Shown here piece by piece: positions 8,905 through 19,198 of a stretch of DNA of 64,000 nt. The position numbers and the translations under genes were made by a program. This DNA comes from Chitiniphilus eburneus. GTDB lineage: Bacteria; Pseudomonadota; Gammaproteobacteria; Burkholderiales; Chitinibacteraceae. The stretch spans positions 91,515 through 155,514 of the forward strand of contig NZ_SUMF01000006.1 in assembly GCF_005048205.1 (NCBI RefSeq). Reading direction: 5' to 3'. Under the pieces are notes generated by a model. That model worked only from the letters and a program-made list of their open reading frames with translations. It searched no databases and had not been told where the DNA came from. How positions within the stretch are numbered: position 1 is the first letter of the stretch; each line of letters opens with the position of its first letter.

Positions 8905-9648
8905 TCAGCCGGCCAGTGTGCGCTGGCGCCGGGTTTCGGCCAGGACGATGCCGGTGGCGACGGATGCGTTCAGGCTTTCCACCGAACCGAACATCGGGAT
9001 CGACACCAGCACGTCGCAATGCTCGCGCGTCAGCCGGCGCATGCCCTCACCTTCGTTACCCAGCACCCAGGCGATGGGGCCGGTGCCGCCGGTGAAGTGG
9101 TGCAGGTCCACATCGGCATCGGCGGCGGTGCCGGCGATCCAGATTTCGCGGTCCTTCAGTTCGCGCAACGTGCGCGCCAGATTGGTCACCATCACGTAGG
9201 GCACGGTTTCGGCCGCGCCGCACGCCACCTTGGACACAGTAGCGGTCAGGCCCACCGATTTGTCCTTGGGCGCGATCACGGCATGCACCCCCATGGCGTC
9301 GGCCACGCGCAGGCAGGCGCCCAGATTGTGCGGATCGGTGATGCCGTCGAGCACCAGCAGGAAGGCCGGCTCGGCCAGATCGTCCAGCACGTCCTCCAGC
9401 GCCACGTACGACTTGCCGGCGTCGATCAGCGCAGCGACCCCCTGGTGGCGCGCATCGCCGGTCAGCCCATTCAGGCGCTTGTCGTCCACATGCAGCAGCT
9501 TCACGCCCTGGGCCTGCGCCAGTTGCGTCAGGTCGCGCGCGCGCGCGTCGTGGCGCGAGGCGTCGAGGTAGATTTCGAGCACGCTGTCGGGAAAGCGCTT
9601 CAGGCGCGCGGCGACGGCATGAAAGCCGTGGAGGGTTTTTTTCTGCAT
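8905..9648 (-). CDS. rlmB: 23S rRNA (guanosine-2251-2'-O)-methyltransferase RlmB
   Basis: The ATG at 9648 gives a 247-residue protein beginning [16 protein letters not shown], the typical start of the RNA substrate-binding domain (about 1-75). A SpoU/TrmH SPOUT domain follows with all three motifs: motif 1 around [13 protein letters not shown], motif 2 GNEGEGM and motif 3 [10 protein letters not shown]. These form the trefoil knot that binds S-adenosylmethionine. RlmB methylates the ribose of G2251 in the peptidyl-transferase P loop. The upstream part of the open frame (to 9963) overlaps the next gene and is rejected. It has its own terminator downstream and is probably transcribed alone or after the c-di-GMP gene 58 bases upstream. 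Confidence 0.95.
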   Translation of the reverse strand: MQKKTLHGFHAVAARLKRFPDSVLEIYLDASRHDARARDLTQLAQAQGVKLLHVDDKRLNGLTGDARHQGVAALIDAGKSYVALEDVLDDLAEPAFLLVLDGITDPHNLGACLRVADAMGVHAVIAPKDKSVGLTATVSKVACGAAETVPYVMVTNLARTLRELKDREIWIAGTAADADVDLHHFTGGTGPIAWVLGNEGEGMRRLTREHCDVLVSIPMFGSVESLNASVATGIVLAETRRQRTLAG

Positions 9649-9706
9649 GGGAGCCGGGAATTCGAGAGAGGGCGATCCGGCAAGGCGCCGGGGCGCGGGC
9701 TGCGCG

Positions 9707-12247
9707 TCACTTGGCCGGGCTGGCATCCACCGGGCCGGCCGCCGCGTAACCTTCGCGCGCAAGGTAGCGCAGCAGGCCATCCGCGTCCAGCGGCATGGCG
9801 TACAGGTAGCCCTGCACCGCGTGGCAGCCGCTGCGCCGCATGAACAGCATCTGCTGGATCGTTTCCACGCCTTCGGCCACCACCTTGAGCCGCAGCTTCT
9901 TGGCCATGGCGACGATGGCCTCGGCGATGGCGGCGCTATCCTCATCCTCGGGCACGCCGACAATGAAGGAGCGGTCGATCTTCAGCGTATCGAGCGGGAA
10001 ATGCTTGAGGTTGGACAGCGACGAATAGCCGGTGCCGAAATCGTCGATCGCCAGTTTCACCCCCATGGCGCGCAACTCGCCCAGCACGCTGACCGCGCGC
10101 TGGGGGTTCTGCATGATCATGCTCTCGGTGATTTCCAGTTCCAGCCGTTGCGGCGCAATGTCATGGCTGGCCAGCGTGGCCGCCACCTGCTGCGGCAACT
10201 GCTCGCGCAGGAACTGCCGCGCCGACAGATTGATCGCCAGCCGTGGAATGGCATAACCCGCCACCTGCCACAGCTTGAGCATACGACAGGCCTCCTGGAG
10301 CACCCAATCGCCGATGGGCACGATCAGGCCGTTCTCCTCGGCCAGCGGAATGAAGCTGCTGGGCGGGATCAGGCCCAGCTCGGGGTGTTCCCAGCGGATC
10401 AGCGCTTCCACGCCTTCCAGCTCGCCAGACACGATATCGATCTGCGGCTGGAAGTGCAGGATCAGCTCGCGGCGCTCCAGCGCATAGCGCAGGCTGTTTT
10501 CCAGGACCAGGTGCTCGAACGCGCGCGCGTTCATGTCGGGCGAGAAGAACTGGTAGTTGTTCTTGCCCAGTTCCTTGGCGCGATACATCGCCACGTCGGC
10601 GTTCTTCAACAGTTGCGCGGGCAGCAGCCCGTCGCTGGGATACAGGCTGATGCCGATGGAACAGGTGACGAACAGTTCCTGCCCCTGGATCACGATGGGG
10701 CGGCACAGCTCGGTCAGCAATCGCTCGCCGATGTGCGCCACGTCGTCCACCTGCTGCACGTTGTCCAGCAGCACGGTGAACTCGTCACCGCCCAGCCGCG
10801 CGATCAGATCGGTATCCTTCAGGCTGGATTTCAGGCGCTGGGCGATCACCTTGAGCAATTCATCGCCCACGTCGTGGCCCAGCGTATCGTTGATCGCCTT
10901 GAAGCGGTCCAGGTCGATGAACAGCACCGCCAGTTGCCGCTGCTCCTCGCCGGCGCGCCCCACCGCCAGCCCCAGCGCCTCGTGCATCGCGGTGCGGTTG
11001 TACAGCTTGGTCAACGCATCGTGATTGGCCAGGAAATGCAACCGCTGCTCGGCTTCCTTGCGGTTGGTGTAGTCCGAAAACACACCGACATAATTGGAAA
11101 TCTCGCCCACTTCATCGCGCACCGCGCTGATCGACAGCCACGCCGGATACGCCTCGCCATTCTTGCGCCGGTCCAGCATCTCGCCCTGCCAGTAGCTTTC
11201 CTGCGCCAGCTTTTCCAACATCTCGCGGTTGGCCACGCGTTGCCGTCCCCGGCTACCGAACATGCGCGAGATGCGGCCGATGGCCTCGGCACGCGAATAG
11301 CCGGTGATGCGCGTAAAGGCCGGGTTCACCGCCACCACCCGCGCATCGGCATCGGTGATCAGGATGCCTTCCGAAGCGTTCTGGAACACCTGCCCGGCCA
11401 GCCGCGATTCGCGCGCTGCGGCGGCGCCTTCGCGGTTGGACAGTGACAGCAGCAGGCCGGTGATCGACACCGCCACCAGCAGCGTCACCATCGGTACCGC
11501 TGCCAGCACCGGGGTCTGGTTCAGGTGCAGCGCCAGCGCGGCGGCCAGCGTAGTGATCAGCCCGGCCAGCCCCACGCCGAACAGGCGCAGCCGCAAGGCC
11601 GCCCAGACCATCAGCGGGAACAGGAGGAATTGCAGGTCACCCAGCCCCGGCCAGGGCGGGAAATAGACGAGTGTGGATACCCCCACCGCGGCGGCCACCA
11701 GCAGCGCCAGCTCCAGCCCGGCACGCGGATCGCGGCGACGGTAGGCCAGGCCGAAATACACTGCCAGCGCCACCAGCATGGCCTGCGCGTCGGACCACCA
11801 CCACAACAGCCATTGCGCCCACAGCGGCGCGTCGCCCCGGGCCTGGAACAGATACAGCACCAGCACGCCCAGGCTGGCGGCGGCACCGGCGCCGATCAGC
11901 GGACCAACCGCCAGGAAGCGCAAACCATCGTGCACGCGCAGCTCGCCGCCACGGCCGAACTGCGGCAGGAAGCGCGCCACCGCGACGGCCTGGGCAAACT
12001 GGAGCGCGGCCAGCGGCAGCAACAACGGCAGGCCGACACGCGACAACAGCGGCCACAGACAGGCACCGATGGCGGCGCCGGCCCACGCGGCGCGGCCATA
12101 GCGCAGCAGCAGCACCAGCATCACGCCGGTTCCCAGCGCCGGCATGGCGGCATACTGCCCCGGCAGGCGCAGCGTCCAGGCGAGCGCCTGCGCCGCACAA
12201 CAGGCCAGCGCGGTCGGCCAGAAGCCAGGCGGGAAACGCTTTATCAT
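9707..12247 (-). CDS. MASE1-PAS-GGDEF-EAL cyclic-di-GMP signalling protein
   Basis: The 846-residue protein begins with about eight membrane helices (residues 8-275) that resemble the MASE1 sensory domain. A PAS domain (about 290-405) with its PAC tail follows, then a diguanylate cyclase domain with an intact GGDEF (about 486-490). Last is an EAL phosphodiesterase domain with the EAL triad near 613. The metal and general-base positions I can recognise ([28 protein letters not shown]) are present, so both activities may be intact. It would set c-di-GMP levels at the inner membrane in response to an unknown ligand. It is divergent from mfd, with a 17-base palindrome between them. Confidence 0.9.
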   Translation of the reverse strand: MIKRFPPGFWPTALACCAAQALAWTLRLPGQYAAMPALGTGVMLVLLLRYGRAAWAGAAIGACLWPLLSRVGLPLLLPLAALQFAQAVAVARFLPQFGRGGELRVHDGLRFLAVGPLIGAGAAASLGVLVLYLFQARGDAPLWAQWLLWWWSDAQAMLVALAVYFGLAYRRRDPRAGLELALLVAAAVGVSTLVYFPPWPGLGDLQFLLFPLMVWAALRLRLFGVGLAGLITTLAAALALHLNQTPVLAAVPMVTLLVAVSITGLLLSLSNREGAAAARESRLAGQVFQNASEGILITDADARVVAVNPAFTRITGYSRAEAIGRISRMFGSRGRQRVANREMLEKLAQESYWQGEMLDRRKNGEAYPAWLSISAVRDEVGEISNYVGVFSDYTNRKEAEQRLHFLANHDALTKLYNRTAMHEALGLAVGRAGEEQRQLAVLFIDLDRFKAINDTLGHDVGDELLKVIAQRLKSSLKDTDLIARLGGDEFTVLLDNVQQVDDVAHIGERLLTELCRPIVIQGQELFVTCSIGISLYPSDGLLPAQLLKNADVAMYRAKELGKNNYQFFSPDMNARAFEHLVLENSLRYALERRELILHFQPQIDIVSGELEGVEALIRWEHPELGLIPPSSFIPLAEENGLIVPIGDWVLQEACRMLKLWQVAGYAIPRLAINLSARQFLREQLPQQVAATLASHDIAPQRLELEITESMIMQNPQRAVSVLGELRAMGVKLAIDDFGTGYSSLSNLKHFPLDTLKIDRSFIVGVPEDEDSAAIAEAIVAMAKKLRLKVVAEGVETIQQMLFMRRSGCHAVQGYLYAMPLDADGLLRYLAREGYAAAGPVDASPAK

Positions 12248-12330
12248 CGTTGTCGTCGGAAAAGGTGGCCGTCGCGGGCCTGCTTTTTTTTCGTACCCCG
12301 TCAGTCGGGAACCGACGGCGCAAAAGGGCG

Positions 12331-12347
12331 TGCCGAATCATTCGGCA
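12331..12347. promoter_or_regulatory. Perfect palindrome between divergent c-di-GMP and mfd genes
   Basis: TGCCGAAT-C-ATTCGGCA has eight-base perfect arms around a single base. It is placed for an operator serving either divergent gene, though a small hairpin is also possible. A TATAAT at 12399-12404 next to mfd is the likely -10, without a clear -35. Confidence 0.4.
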
Positions 12348-12433
12348 TGGCCCGCGAAATTGCAAGTCGGCATGGCCGGCCGTCCGGCGGGGGATCGGTA
12401 TAATGGCGTTTTTGCTGCCTCCGCCCGCTACCC

Positions 12434-15400
12434 GTGTCCGCCCTTCCCCGCCCCGGCGAGCGCCTGACGCTCCCCACACCCCATGGCTCCGCCGACAGCC
12501 TGTTGCTCGCGCGCTACGCGGCGCAATCCCGCCCGCTGGTGGTGCTGGCGGATAGCGCAGCCACCGCCACGCGCCTGAAGGACGAACTGGCGTTCTGGCT
12601 GCCGCAGAACCGCATCGTGCTGCTGCCCGACTGGGAAACGCTGCCCTACGACCACTTCAGCCCGCACCAGGACCTGATCTCCGAACGGCTGGCCACGCTG
12701 TGGCAGATCCGCCAGGACGAGGCCGACGTGGTGATCGTGCCGATGCAGACCGCGCTGGGCCGGCTGGCGCCGGTGGAGTTCCTCGCCGGCTACACCTTCA
12801 TGCTCAAGAAGGGGCAGAAGTTCGACCCGGACAAACTGCGCGCCGACCTCACCTTCGCCGGCTACAGCCACGTCACGCAGGTCTATAGCCCCGGCGAGTA
12901 CTCGATTCGCGGCGGCCTGATCGATCTGTACCCGATGGGCTCGCCCCTGCCGTACCGGCTCGACCTGTTCGACGACGAAATCGAAAGCATCCGCACCTTC
13001 GACGTGGACAGCCAGCGCAGCCTGTATCCGGTGCCGGAAATCCGCCTGTTGCCGGCGCGCGAGTTCCCGCTGGATGACCAGGGCCGCACCAAATTCCGCC
13101 AGCGCTTTCGCGAGGTGTTCGAGGGCGACCCGAGCAAAAGCCGGCTGTACAAGGACATCAGCAGCGGCCTGACCCCGGCCGGCATCGAGTACTACCTGCC
13201 GCTGTTCTTCGACACCACCGCCACCGTGTTCGACTATCTGCCGTCCAGCGCGCTGCTGGTGCTGCATGGCGATGTGCACGCCGCGGCGGATCGCTTCTGG
13301 GCCGACACGCAGGATCGCTACCGCAACCTGTCCGGCGAGAAGGATCGCCCCATCCTGGCGCCCCGGGTGCTGTACCTGCCGCCCGACGAGTTCTTCGCCC
13401 GCGTCAAGGACTACCCCCGCCTGGCCTTCACCGCCGAACGCGACGAACAGACGATGCCGCTGCCCGCGCTGGACGTGGATCGCCGCGCCGACAACCCTAT
13501 CGTGCGGCTGACCGACTTCACCCGCAGCCACCCCGGTCGCATCCTGATCACGGCCGAGAGCCTGGGTCGGCGCGAGACGATGGCGCAGTTCTTTGCCGAG
13601 TACGGCCTGAAGCCGGCGCTGGCCGAGGACTGGCAGGCATTCCTGGCATCCGGCGAACGCGTGATGCTGGCGGCGGCGCCGCTCCATGCCGGCTTCGCAC
13701 TGGCCGACCCGGCCATCGCCGTGGTCACCGAAGCCAACCTGTACGTCTCGGTGGCCCAGACACGCGGCAAGAAGCAACAGAAGCGCAGCAACACCGACGC
13801 CATGCTGCGCGATCTGTCCGAACTCAAGATCGGCGACGCCGTGGTGCACGAAGCACACGGCATCGGCCGCTACCAGGGCCTGGTCTCGATGGACCTGGGC
13901 GAAGGCGAAACCGAGTTACTGCTGCTGGAATACGCCGGCGGCGACAAGCTGTACGTGCCGGTGAGCCAGCTACACGTCATCAGCCGTTATTCCGGCGGCG
14001 CGGCCGACGCCGCCCCCATGCACAAGCTGGGTTCGGGCGCGTGGGACAAGGCCAAGCGCCGAGCCGCCGAACAGGTGCGCGACACCGCCGCCGAACTGCT
14101 CAACCTGTACGCGCGCCGCGCCGCGCGCGAGGGCCACGCCTTCGACTGGAGCCACCACGATTACGAAGCCTTCGCCGCCGGCTTCGGCTTCGACGAAACC
14201 GCCGACCAGGCCGCCGCGATCGAAGCGGTGCTGGTGGACATGCGCATCGGCCGACCGATGGATCGGCTGGTATGCGGCGACGTGGGCTTTGGCAAGACCG
14301 AGGTCGCGCTGCGCGCAGCCTTTGCCGCCGTGGCGGGCGGCAAGCAGGTGGCCGTGCTGGTGCCGACCACACTGCTCGCCGAGCAACATTTCCAGACTTT
14401 CTCCGACCGCTTTTCCGACTGGCCGATCAAGCTGGCCGAATTGAGCCGCTTCCGCTCCACCAAGGAAGTGGGCGTGGCGATCAAGGGGCTGGCCGAAGGC
14501 GCCATCGACATCGTGATCGGCACGCACAAGCTGGTGCAGCCCGACGTGCAGTTCAAGAACCTGGGCCTCGTCATCATCGACGAAGAACACCGCTTCGGCG
14601 TGCGGCAGAAAGAGCAGCTCAAGGCACTGCGCGCCAATGTGGACGTGCTGACGCTGACCGCCACGCCGATCCCGCGCACGCTGGCGATGAGCCTGGAAGG
14701 CATCCGCGATTTCTCGGTGATCGCCACCGCGCCGTCCAAGCGGCTGTCGGTGAAGACCTTCGTCGCCAAGTATTCCGACGGCGTGATCCGCGAAGCGGTG
14801 CTGCGCGAACTGAAGCGCGGCGGGCAGGTGTTCTTCCTGCATAACGAAGTGGATACCATCGAAAACATGCGCGAACGGCTGACGGCGCTGTTGCCCGAGG
14901 CGCGTATCGGCGTGGCGCATGGCCAGATGCGCGAACGCGAGCTGGAACACGTGATGCGCGACTTCCACGCGCAACGCTTCAACCTGCTGTTGTGCACCAC
15001 CATCATCGAAACCGGCATCGACATCCCCAACGCCAACACCATCGTGATGAACCGCGCCGACAAGTTCGGTCTGGCGCAGTTGCACCAGATGCGCGGCCGT
15101 GTCGGCCGCAGCCACCACCAGGCGTATGCCTACCTGCTGGTACCGGACCTGGAAGGCCTGACCGCCGACGCCCGCAAGCGGCTGGAGGCGATCCAGGCGA
15201 TGGAGGAACTGGGCAGCGGTTTCTATCTGGCCATGCACGACCTGGAAATCCGTGGCGCCGGCGAAGTGCTGGGCGAATCGCAGTCCGGCGAGATGCAGGA
15301 AATCGGCTTCTCGCTCTACAGCCAGATGCTGAACGAAGCAGTGAAGGCATTGAAGAAAGGCCAGGAGCCCGACCTCAGCCAGCCGCTGGGCGTCACCACC

Positions 15401-15826
15401 GAGATCAACCTGCACGCGCCCGCGCTGCTGCCCAACGAATACTGCCCCGATGTGCACGAACGGCTCAGCCTGTACAAGCGGCTGGCCAATTGCGAAACGC
15501 CGGACGATCTGGACACGCTGATGCAGGAGCTGATCGACCGCTTCGGCCTGCTGCCGGATGCCGGCCGCGTACTGCTGGAATGCCACCGCCTGCGCATGCA
15601 GGCCAAGCCGATGGGCATCCAGAAAATCGACGCCGCCGATGCCGCCATCGTCGTCACCTTCGCCCGCAACACCGTGGTGGAACCGTTCAAGATCATCCAG
15701 TTGGTGCAGAGCAAAAAGCACTACAAGATGGTGCCGCCGGATCGCCTGCGCATCGAAGGCAACTGGCCCGAAGCGATGCTGCGCGCGGTGCGGGTGAAGG
15801 AACTGCTGGCGGAGTTGAAGCAATGA
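12434..15826 (+). CDS. mfd: Transcription-repair coupling factor Mfd
   Basis: The 1130-residue product starts at a GTG (12434), near the usual family length. It has UvrB-like domains at the N-terminus (WETLPYDHFSPH at about 60-70), a linker and the RNA-polymerase-interacting domain (GDAVVHEAHGIGRYQG). The helicase/translocase core has Walker A GDVGFGKTE at about 615-623 and the DEEH box near 715. The C-terminal TRCF domain ends in VKELLAELKQ. Mfd uses ATP to push stalled RNA polymerase off damaged DNA and recruits UvrA. All core motifs look intact. The gene is divergent from the c-di-GMP gene and is followed by a short region ending in a family 1 repeat fragment. Confidence 0.97.
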   Translation: MSALPRPGERLTLPTPHGSADSLLLARYAAQSRPLVVLADSAATATRLKDELAFWLPQNRIVLLPDWETLPYDHFSPHQDLISERLATLWQIRQDEADVVIVPMQTALGRLAPVEFLAGYTFMLKKGQKFDPDKLRADLTFAGYSHVTQVYSPGEYSIRGGLIDLYPMGSPLPYRLDLFDDEIESIRTFDVDSQRSLYPVPEIRLLPAREFPLDDQGRTKFRQRFREVFEGDPSKSRLYKDISSGLTPAGIEYYLPLFFDTTATVFDYLPSSALLVLHGDVHAAADRFWADTQDRYRNLSGEKDRPILAPRVLYLPPDEFFARVKDYPRLAFTAERDEQTMPLPALDVDRRADNPIVRLTDFTRSHPGRILITAESLGRRETMAQFFAEYGLKPALAEDWQAFLASGERVMLAAAPLHAGFALADPAIAVVTEANLYVSVAQTRGKKQQKRSNTDAMLRDLSELKIGDAVVHEAHGIGRYQGLVSMDLGEGETELLLLEYAGGDKLYVPVSQLHVISRYSGGAADAAPMHKLGSGAWDKAKRRAAEQVRDTAAELLNLYARRAAREGHAFDWSHHDYEAFAAGFGFDETADQAAAIEAVLVDMRIGRPMDRLVCGDVGFGKTEVALRAAFAAVAGGKQVAVLVPTTLLAEQHFQTFSDRFSDWPIKLAELSRFRSTKEVGVAIKGLAEGAIDIVIGTHKLVQPDVQFKNLGLVIIDEEHRFGVRQKEQLKALRANVDVLTLTATPIPRTLAMSLEGIRDFSVIATAPSKRLSVKTFVAKYSDGVIREAVLRELKRGGQVFFLHNEVDTIENMRERLTALLPEARIGVAHGQMRERELEHVMRDFHAQRFNLLLCTTIIETGIDIPNANTIVMNRADKFGLAQLHQMRGRVGRSHHQAYAYLLVPDLEGLTADARKRLEAIQAMEELGSGFYLAMHDLEIRGAGEVLGESQSGEMQEIGFSLYSQMLNEAVKALKKGQEPDLSQPLGVTTEINLHAPALLPNEYCPDVHERLSLYKRLANCETPDDLDTLMQELIDRFGLLPDAGRVLLECHRLRMQAKPMGIQKIDAADAAIVVTFARNTVVEPFKIIQLVQSKKHYKMVPPDRLRIEGNWPEAMLRAVRVKELLAELKQ

Positions 15827-15961
15827 CGCCATCGACCCGCCTGACCGGCATTGCATCGGACACCGCGCCTCCATCACAGACCTGGCCGACCGAGCGACGC
15901 GCGGCCAGCCAGGACATCCCTCGCAACGCCGCGCAGCATGGCGTTCCCCATCACGGCTGGC

Positions 15962-15986
15962 GTGAAACATTGGATGACACGCCCTA
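15962..15986. repeat. Solo terminal end of repeat family 1
   Basis: Bases 15962-15986 match the right end of the family 1 elements at 60259-60527 and 63591-63860, running GTGAAACATTGG then ATGACACGCCCTA. The left end and body are absent from the preceding 135 bases, so this is a deletion remnant. As at most other ends, the terminal TA is followed by G. Confidence 0.7.
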
Positions 15987-16026
15987 GACCCCAGCCCGCG
16001 AATCCGATCAGACCCAAAGGACACCC

Positions 16027-16728
<702 letters not shown>

Positions 16729-16780
16729 GCCACGACAGGCCGGCGCCCGTGATCAAGCAGCGACGCATCGCGGGTGCCGG

Positions 16781-17092
16781 ATGAGCTGGTTTCTCTACGT
16801 GATCGAATGCCGCGACGGCAGCCTCTACACCGGCATCGCCACCGACGTGGCACGGCGCTGGGCCGAGCATGTGGCGGGGCGCGGCGCGCGCTATACCCGC
16901 GCCCATCCCCCCTTGCGCCTGCTCGCCGTCGCGCCCTACCCCGACCGCTCGACGGCCTCCCGGGCCGAATACGCGCTCAAGCAACTGAAACCCACCGCCA
17001 AACGCCACTTCTGCCAGACCAACCCGGCGCCGCTGGATTTGCTGGCTGTCCTGGCGTGCGAAGCGGGATCGGTGGGAAACCCCGAGTCTTAG
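16781..17092 (+). CDS. GIY-YIG nuclease-superfamily small protein (YhbQ-like)
   Basis: The 103-residue protein begins MSWFLYVIECRDGSLYTGIATDVARR. This holds the GIY-YIG signature in its LYVIECRDGSLYTG form, with Tyr6, Tyr16 and Arg24-25 in the usual places, and a conserved Glu (RAEYALKQL) follows near residue 66. It is a stand-alone GIY-YIG domain (residues 2-80) of the YhbQ/UPF0213 type. These are proposed to act on branched or damaged DNA, but their role is not settled. The tail after residue 85 is unlike the family. Its stop TAG (17090-17092) overlaps the stop TAA (17091-17089) of the convergent channel gene. Confidence 0.85.
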   Translation: MSWFLYVIECRDGSLYTGIATDVARRWAEHVAGRGARYTRAHPPLRLLAVAPYPDRSTASRAEYALKQLKPTAKRHFCQTNPAPLDLLAVLACEAGSVGNPES

Positions 17093-18189
17093 GATTGAGG
17101 TTTTTCGCTCCCCACCGCCTCATCCCGCAACAGCCGCGTGGTCGGCCGGGCCAGTTCCGCGCCGTGGCGGGCGATGATGGCCATCACCTCGAACAGCACT
17201 TTCTCCTTGACCGCATGGAACTCCACCCAGACGGTGGTGCGGGTGAAGGTGTAGATGAAGAAATCGAGCGACGACGGTCCGACGCCGTTGAAATTGACGA
17301 TCAGCGTCTGTTCGTTGTCCAGTTCGGGATGCGACGCCAGCATGGTGCGCACGTCGGCGACGATGGCGGGCAGCTTGTCGCTGTCCTCGATGCGGATGCC
17401 CAGCGTTTCGAAGATGCGCCGATTGCGCATGCGCGAGGGGTTTTCCACCGAGATGGTGGCGAACGCCGAGTTGGGCACGTAAAGCGGGCGCTTGTCGAAG
17501 GTGCGGATGGTGGTCAGGCGCCAGCCGATATGCTCCACCGTGCCTTCGATGTTGCGGTCCGGCGAGCGGATCCATTCGCCCACCACGAACGGGCGGTCTA
17601 GGTAGATCATCAGCCCGCCGAAGAAGTTGGCCAGCAGATCCTTGGCGGCAAAGCCGACCGCGATCCCGCCCACGCCGCCGAATGCCAGCACGCCGGAAAT
17701 CGAGAACCCCAGCGACTGCGCCGCCACCAGCGCGGCGGTGACGATCACCGAGATGCGCAACAACCGGCTGATCGCGGTGGCCGTGGTCACGTCCACCGGA
17801 GTATGGCCTTCGCGCGGCTGCACCAGCGCATGGGCCACGTTGTTGATGAAGCCCACCAGGAACCACACCACCAGCACGATGATCGCCAGCCGCCGCGCCG
17901 GATCGACGAAATCGAACAACTCCGAGCGCGCATCCGGCGCCACCAGTTCCGCCGCCACCGATAGCCCGATCACCCATACCAGCCAGGTCAGCGGCCGGCG
18001 CGCGGCATGGATCAGCGCGTCGTCCCAATAGGTGGCGGTGCGCGCAAGCTGCACGGCCAGGCGATTGAGCAGGTAACGCGCCAGCGCGCTGGCGAACACC
18101 GTGAGCAGCACCACGGTGAAGACCTGGTAGATCCAGGCATCGGTGCGATAGAGCGATTGGAACCAATCGGATATCTGGGCAATGGACAT
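17089..18189 (-). CDS. MscS-family mechanosensitive channel (YnaI/YbdG-like)
   Basis: The ATG at 18189 has AAGGAGA just upstream, giving 366 residues; the longer frame adds a Pro/Arg-rich tail and is rejected. Four or more transmembrane helices lie at about 20-40, 60-82, 100-125 and 140-165. The pore helix is GVLAFGGVGGIAVGFAAKDLLANFFGG. The MscS beta domain follows (DRPFVVGEWI, then VPNSAF) and then the alpha/beta vestibule. The pore-lining Gly/Ala pattern and the closing KDLLANFFGG are family signatures. Such channels open under membrane tension at hypo-osmotic shock. Its stop codon overlaps that of the convergent GIY-YIG gene. Confidence 0.9.
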   Translation of the reverse strand: MSIAQISDWFQSLYRTDAWIYQVFTVVLLTVFASALARYLLNRLAVQLARTATYWDDALIHAARRPLTWLVWVIGLSVAAELVAPDARSELFDFVDPARRLAIIVLVVWFLVGFINNVAHALVQPREGHTPVDVTTATAISRLLRISVIVTAALVAAQSLGFSISGVLAFGGVGGIAVGFAAKDLLANFFGGLMIYLDRPFVVGEWIRSPDRNIEGTVEHIGWRLTTIRTFDKRPLYVPNSAFATISVENPSRMRNRRIFETLGIRIEDSDKLPAIVADVRTMLASHPELDNEQTLIVNFNGVGPSSLDFFIYTFTRTTVWVEFHAVKEKVLFEVMAIIARHGAELARPTTRLLRDEAVGSEKPQS

Positions 18190-18394
18190 GGCCTCTCCTT
18201 GGGCACCGCGCAGTGAGGAAGCATCGGGATATTCGCGCCAGCGCCGGGAGCGGCAGGCATCGGGATGGCGACGGGAACGACGCGGTGGGGGTGCGGGGAA
18301 CGACGCGGGCACGGCGGCCGCGCCCGGCCCCAGATGGTAAACCAGCGGCCGCGTCGGGAAAAACCGCAATCTTGCAGCCCGGTTCGATGCGCGT

Positions 18395-18443
18395 TAGGGC
18401 GAATCAACCTTCAAACGTGGGGTGCGAAGGACGATTCGCCCTA
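18395..18443. repeat. Minimal 49-base copy of repeat family 2
   Basis: It runs from TAGGGCGAATCAACCTTCAA through GTGGGGTGCGAAGG to ACGATTCGCCCTA. Both outer ends are present and bounded by TA, but the body is reduced to almost nothing. It resembles an internal deletion derivative. The right-end CTA supplies the TAG stop codon of the esterase gene. Confidence 0.75.
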
Positions 18444-19046
18444 AAGCGCCCCGTGCCGTTCCAGGCTATCGCGGATCGCCTCGGCCAGGACACGGTAACC
18501 GTCGGCATTGGGATGCACCGTGTCGCTCTTGAGCGTGCGCTGCGACAGGATATCGCCCAGTGCTTCATCCTCCAGCGGCAGCTTGAACTCGTCGGCCAGT
18601 TCGGCATACAGCGGCGCGGTGGTCAGCCGCAACCCCGGTTGCGGCACGCCGACCAGCAGCACCGCAATCTTGCGCCGCCGCAGTTCCTCCAGCATCGCGC
18701 GCAGGTTGGCGGCGGTTTCGCCGGGCGGCAGCCGTTGCAGGAAATCGTTGCCGCCCAGACACAGGATCACCAGCGCGGGCCGGGTTTCGTCCAGCACCTC
18801 CGCCAGCCGCTCGCGCCCCTGCGCACTGGTCTCGCCCGGCGCGCCTTCGTTGATCACCGTGCGGCCGATCAGCCCGGCCAGAACCGCCGGATAAGCCTGC
18901 CGCTCATTGGCGCCGGTGCCGTAGGTGAGGCTGTCGCCAAACGCCAGCACGGTGGCGTCGGGCGCCAGGCGGGGCAAGGTCGGGCGCGAACAGGCGACGC
19001 ACAGCAGGATCAACAGGCAAGGCAGCCAGGCGGGCAGACGGCGCAT
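18441..19046 (-). CDS. GDSL/SGNH esterase lipoprotein (TesA-like arylesterase)
   Basis: The ATG at 19046 follows GGAGGAA and gives 201 residues. The N-terminus MRRLPAWLPCLLILLCVACS carries a lipobox (LCVAC), so this is probably an acylated periplasmic or outer-membrane protein, whereas TesA itself is a soluble periplasmic enzyme. All SGNH blocks are present: Ser in FGDSLTYG (block I), Gly in NEGAPGETS (II), Asn in LGGND (III) and the Asp/His pair in DTVHPN (V). It should hydrolyse short acyl esters or thioesters. The stop codon TAG comes from the edge of a family 2 repeat, so the extreme C-terminus (RHGAL) may differ from relatives. Confidence 0.9.
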   Translation of the reverse strand: MRRLPAWLPCLLILLCVACSRPTLPRLAPDATVLAFGDSLTYGTGANERQAYPAVLAGLIGRTVINEGAPGETSAQGRERLAEVLDETRPALVILCLGGNDFLQRLPPGETAANLRAMLEELRRRKIAVLLVGVPQPGLRLTTAPLYAELADEFKLPLEDEALGDILSQRTLKSDTVHPNADGYRVLAEAIRDSLERHGAL

Positions 19047-19198
19047 CGGGTTCCTCCGGTTCAGGGCGGGCGTAGGTGCAAGCCTATCGTATCGAGGGAG
19101 GGCTGTGAGGGCTGAGCGGGAGGGGGAACGCAAAGTCTGGGGCGGCTTTGGCGGGGGGGCCTGCTAAAATCGGCCCATTCCGTTGCTCACGAGTTCAC

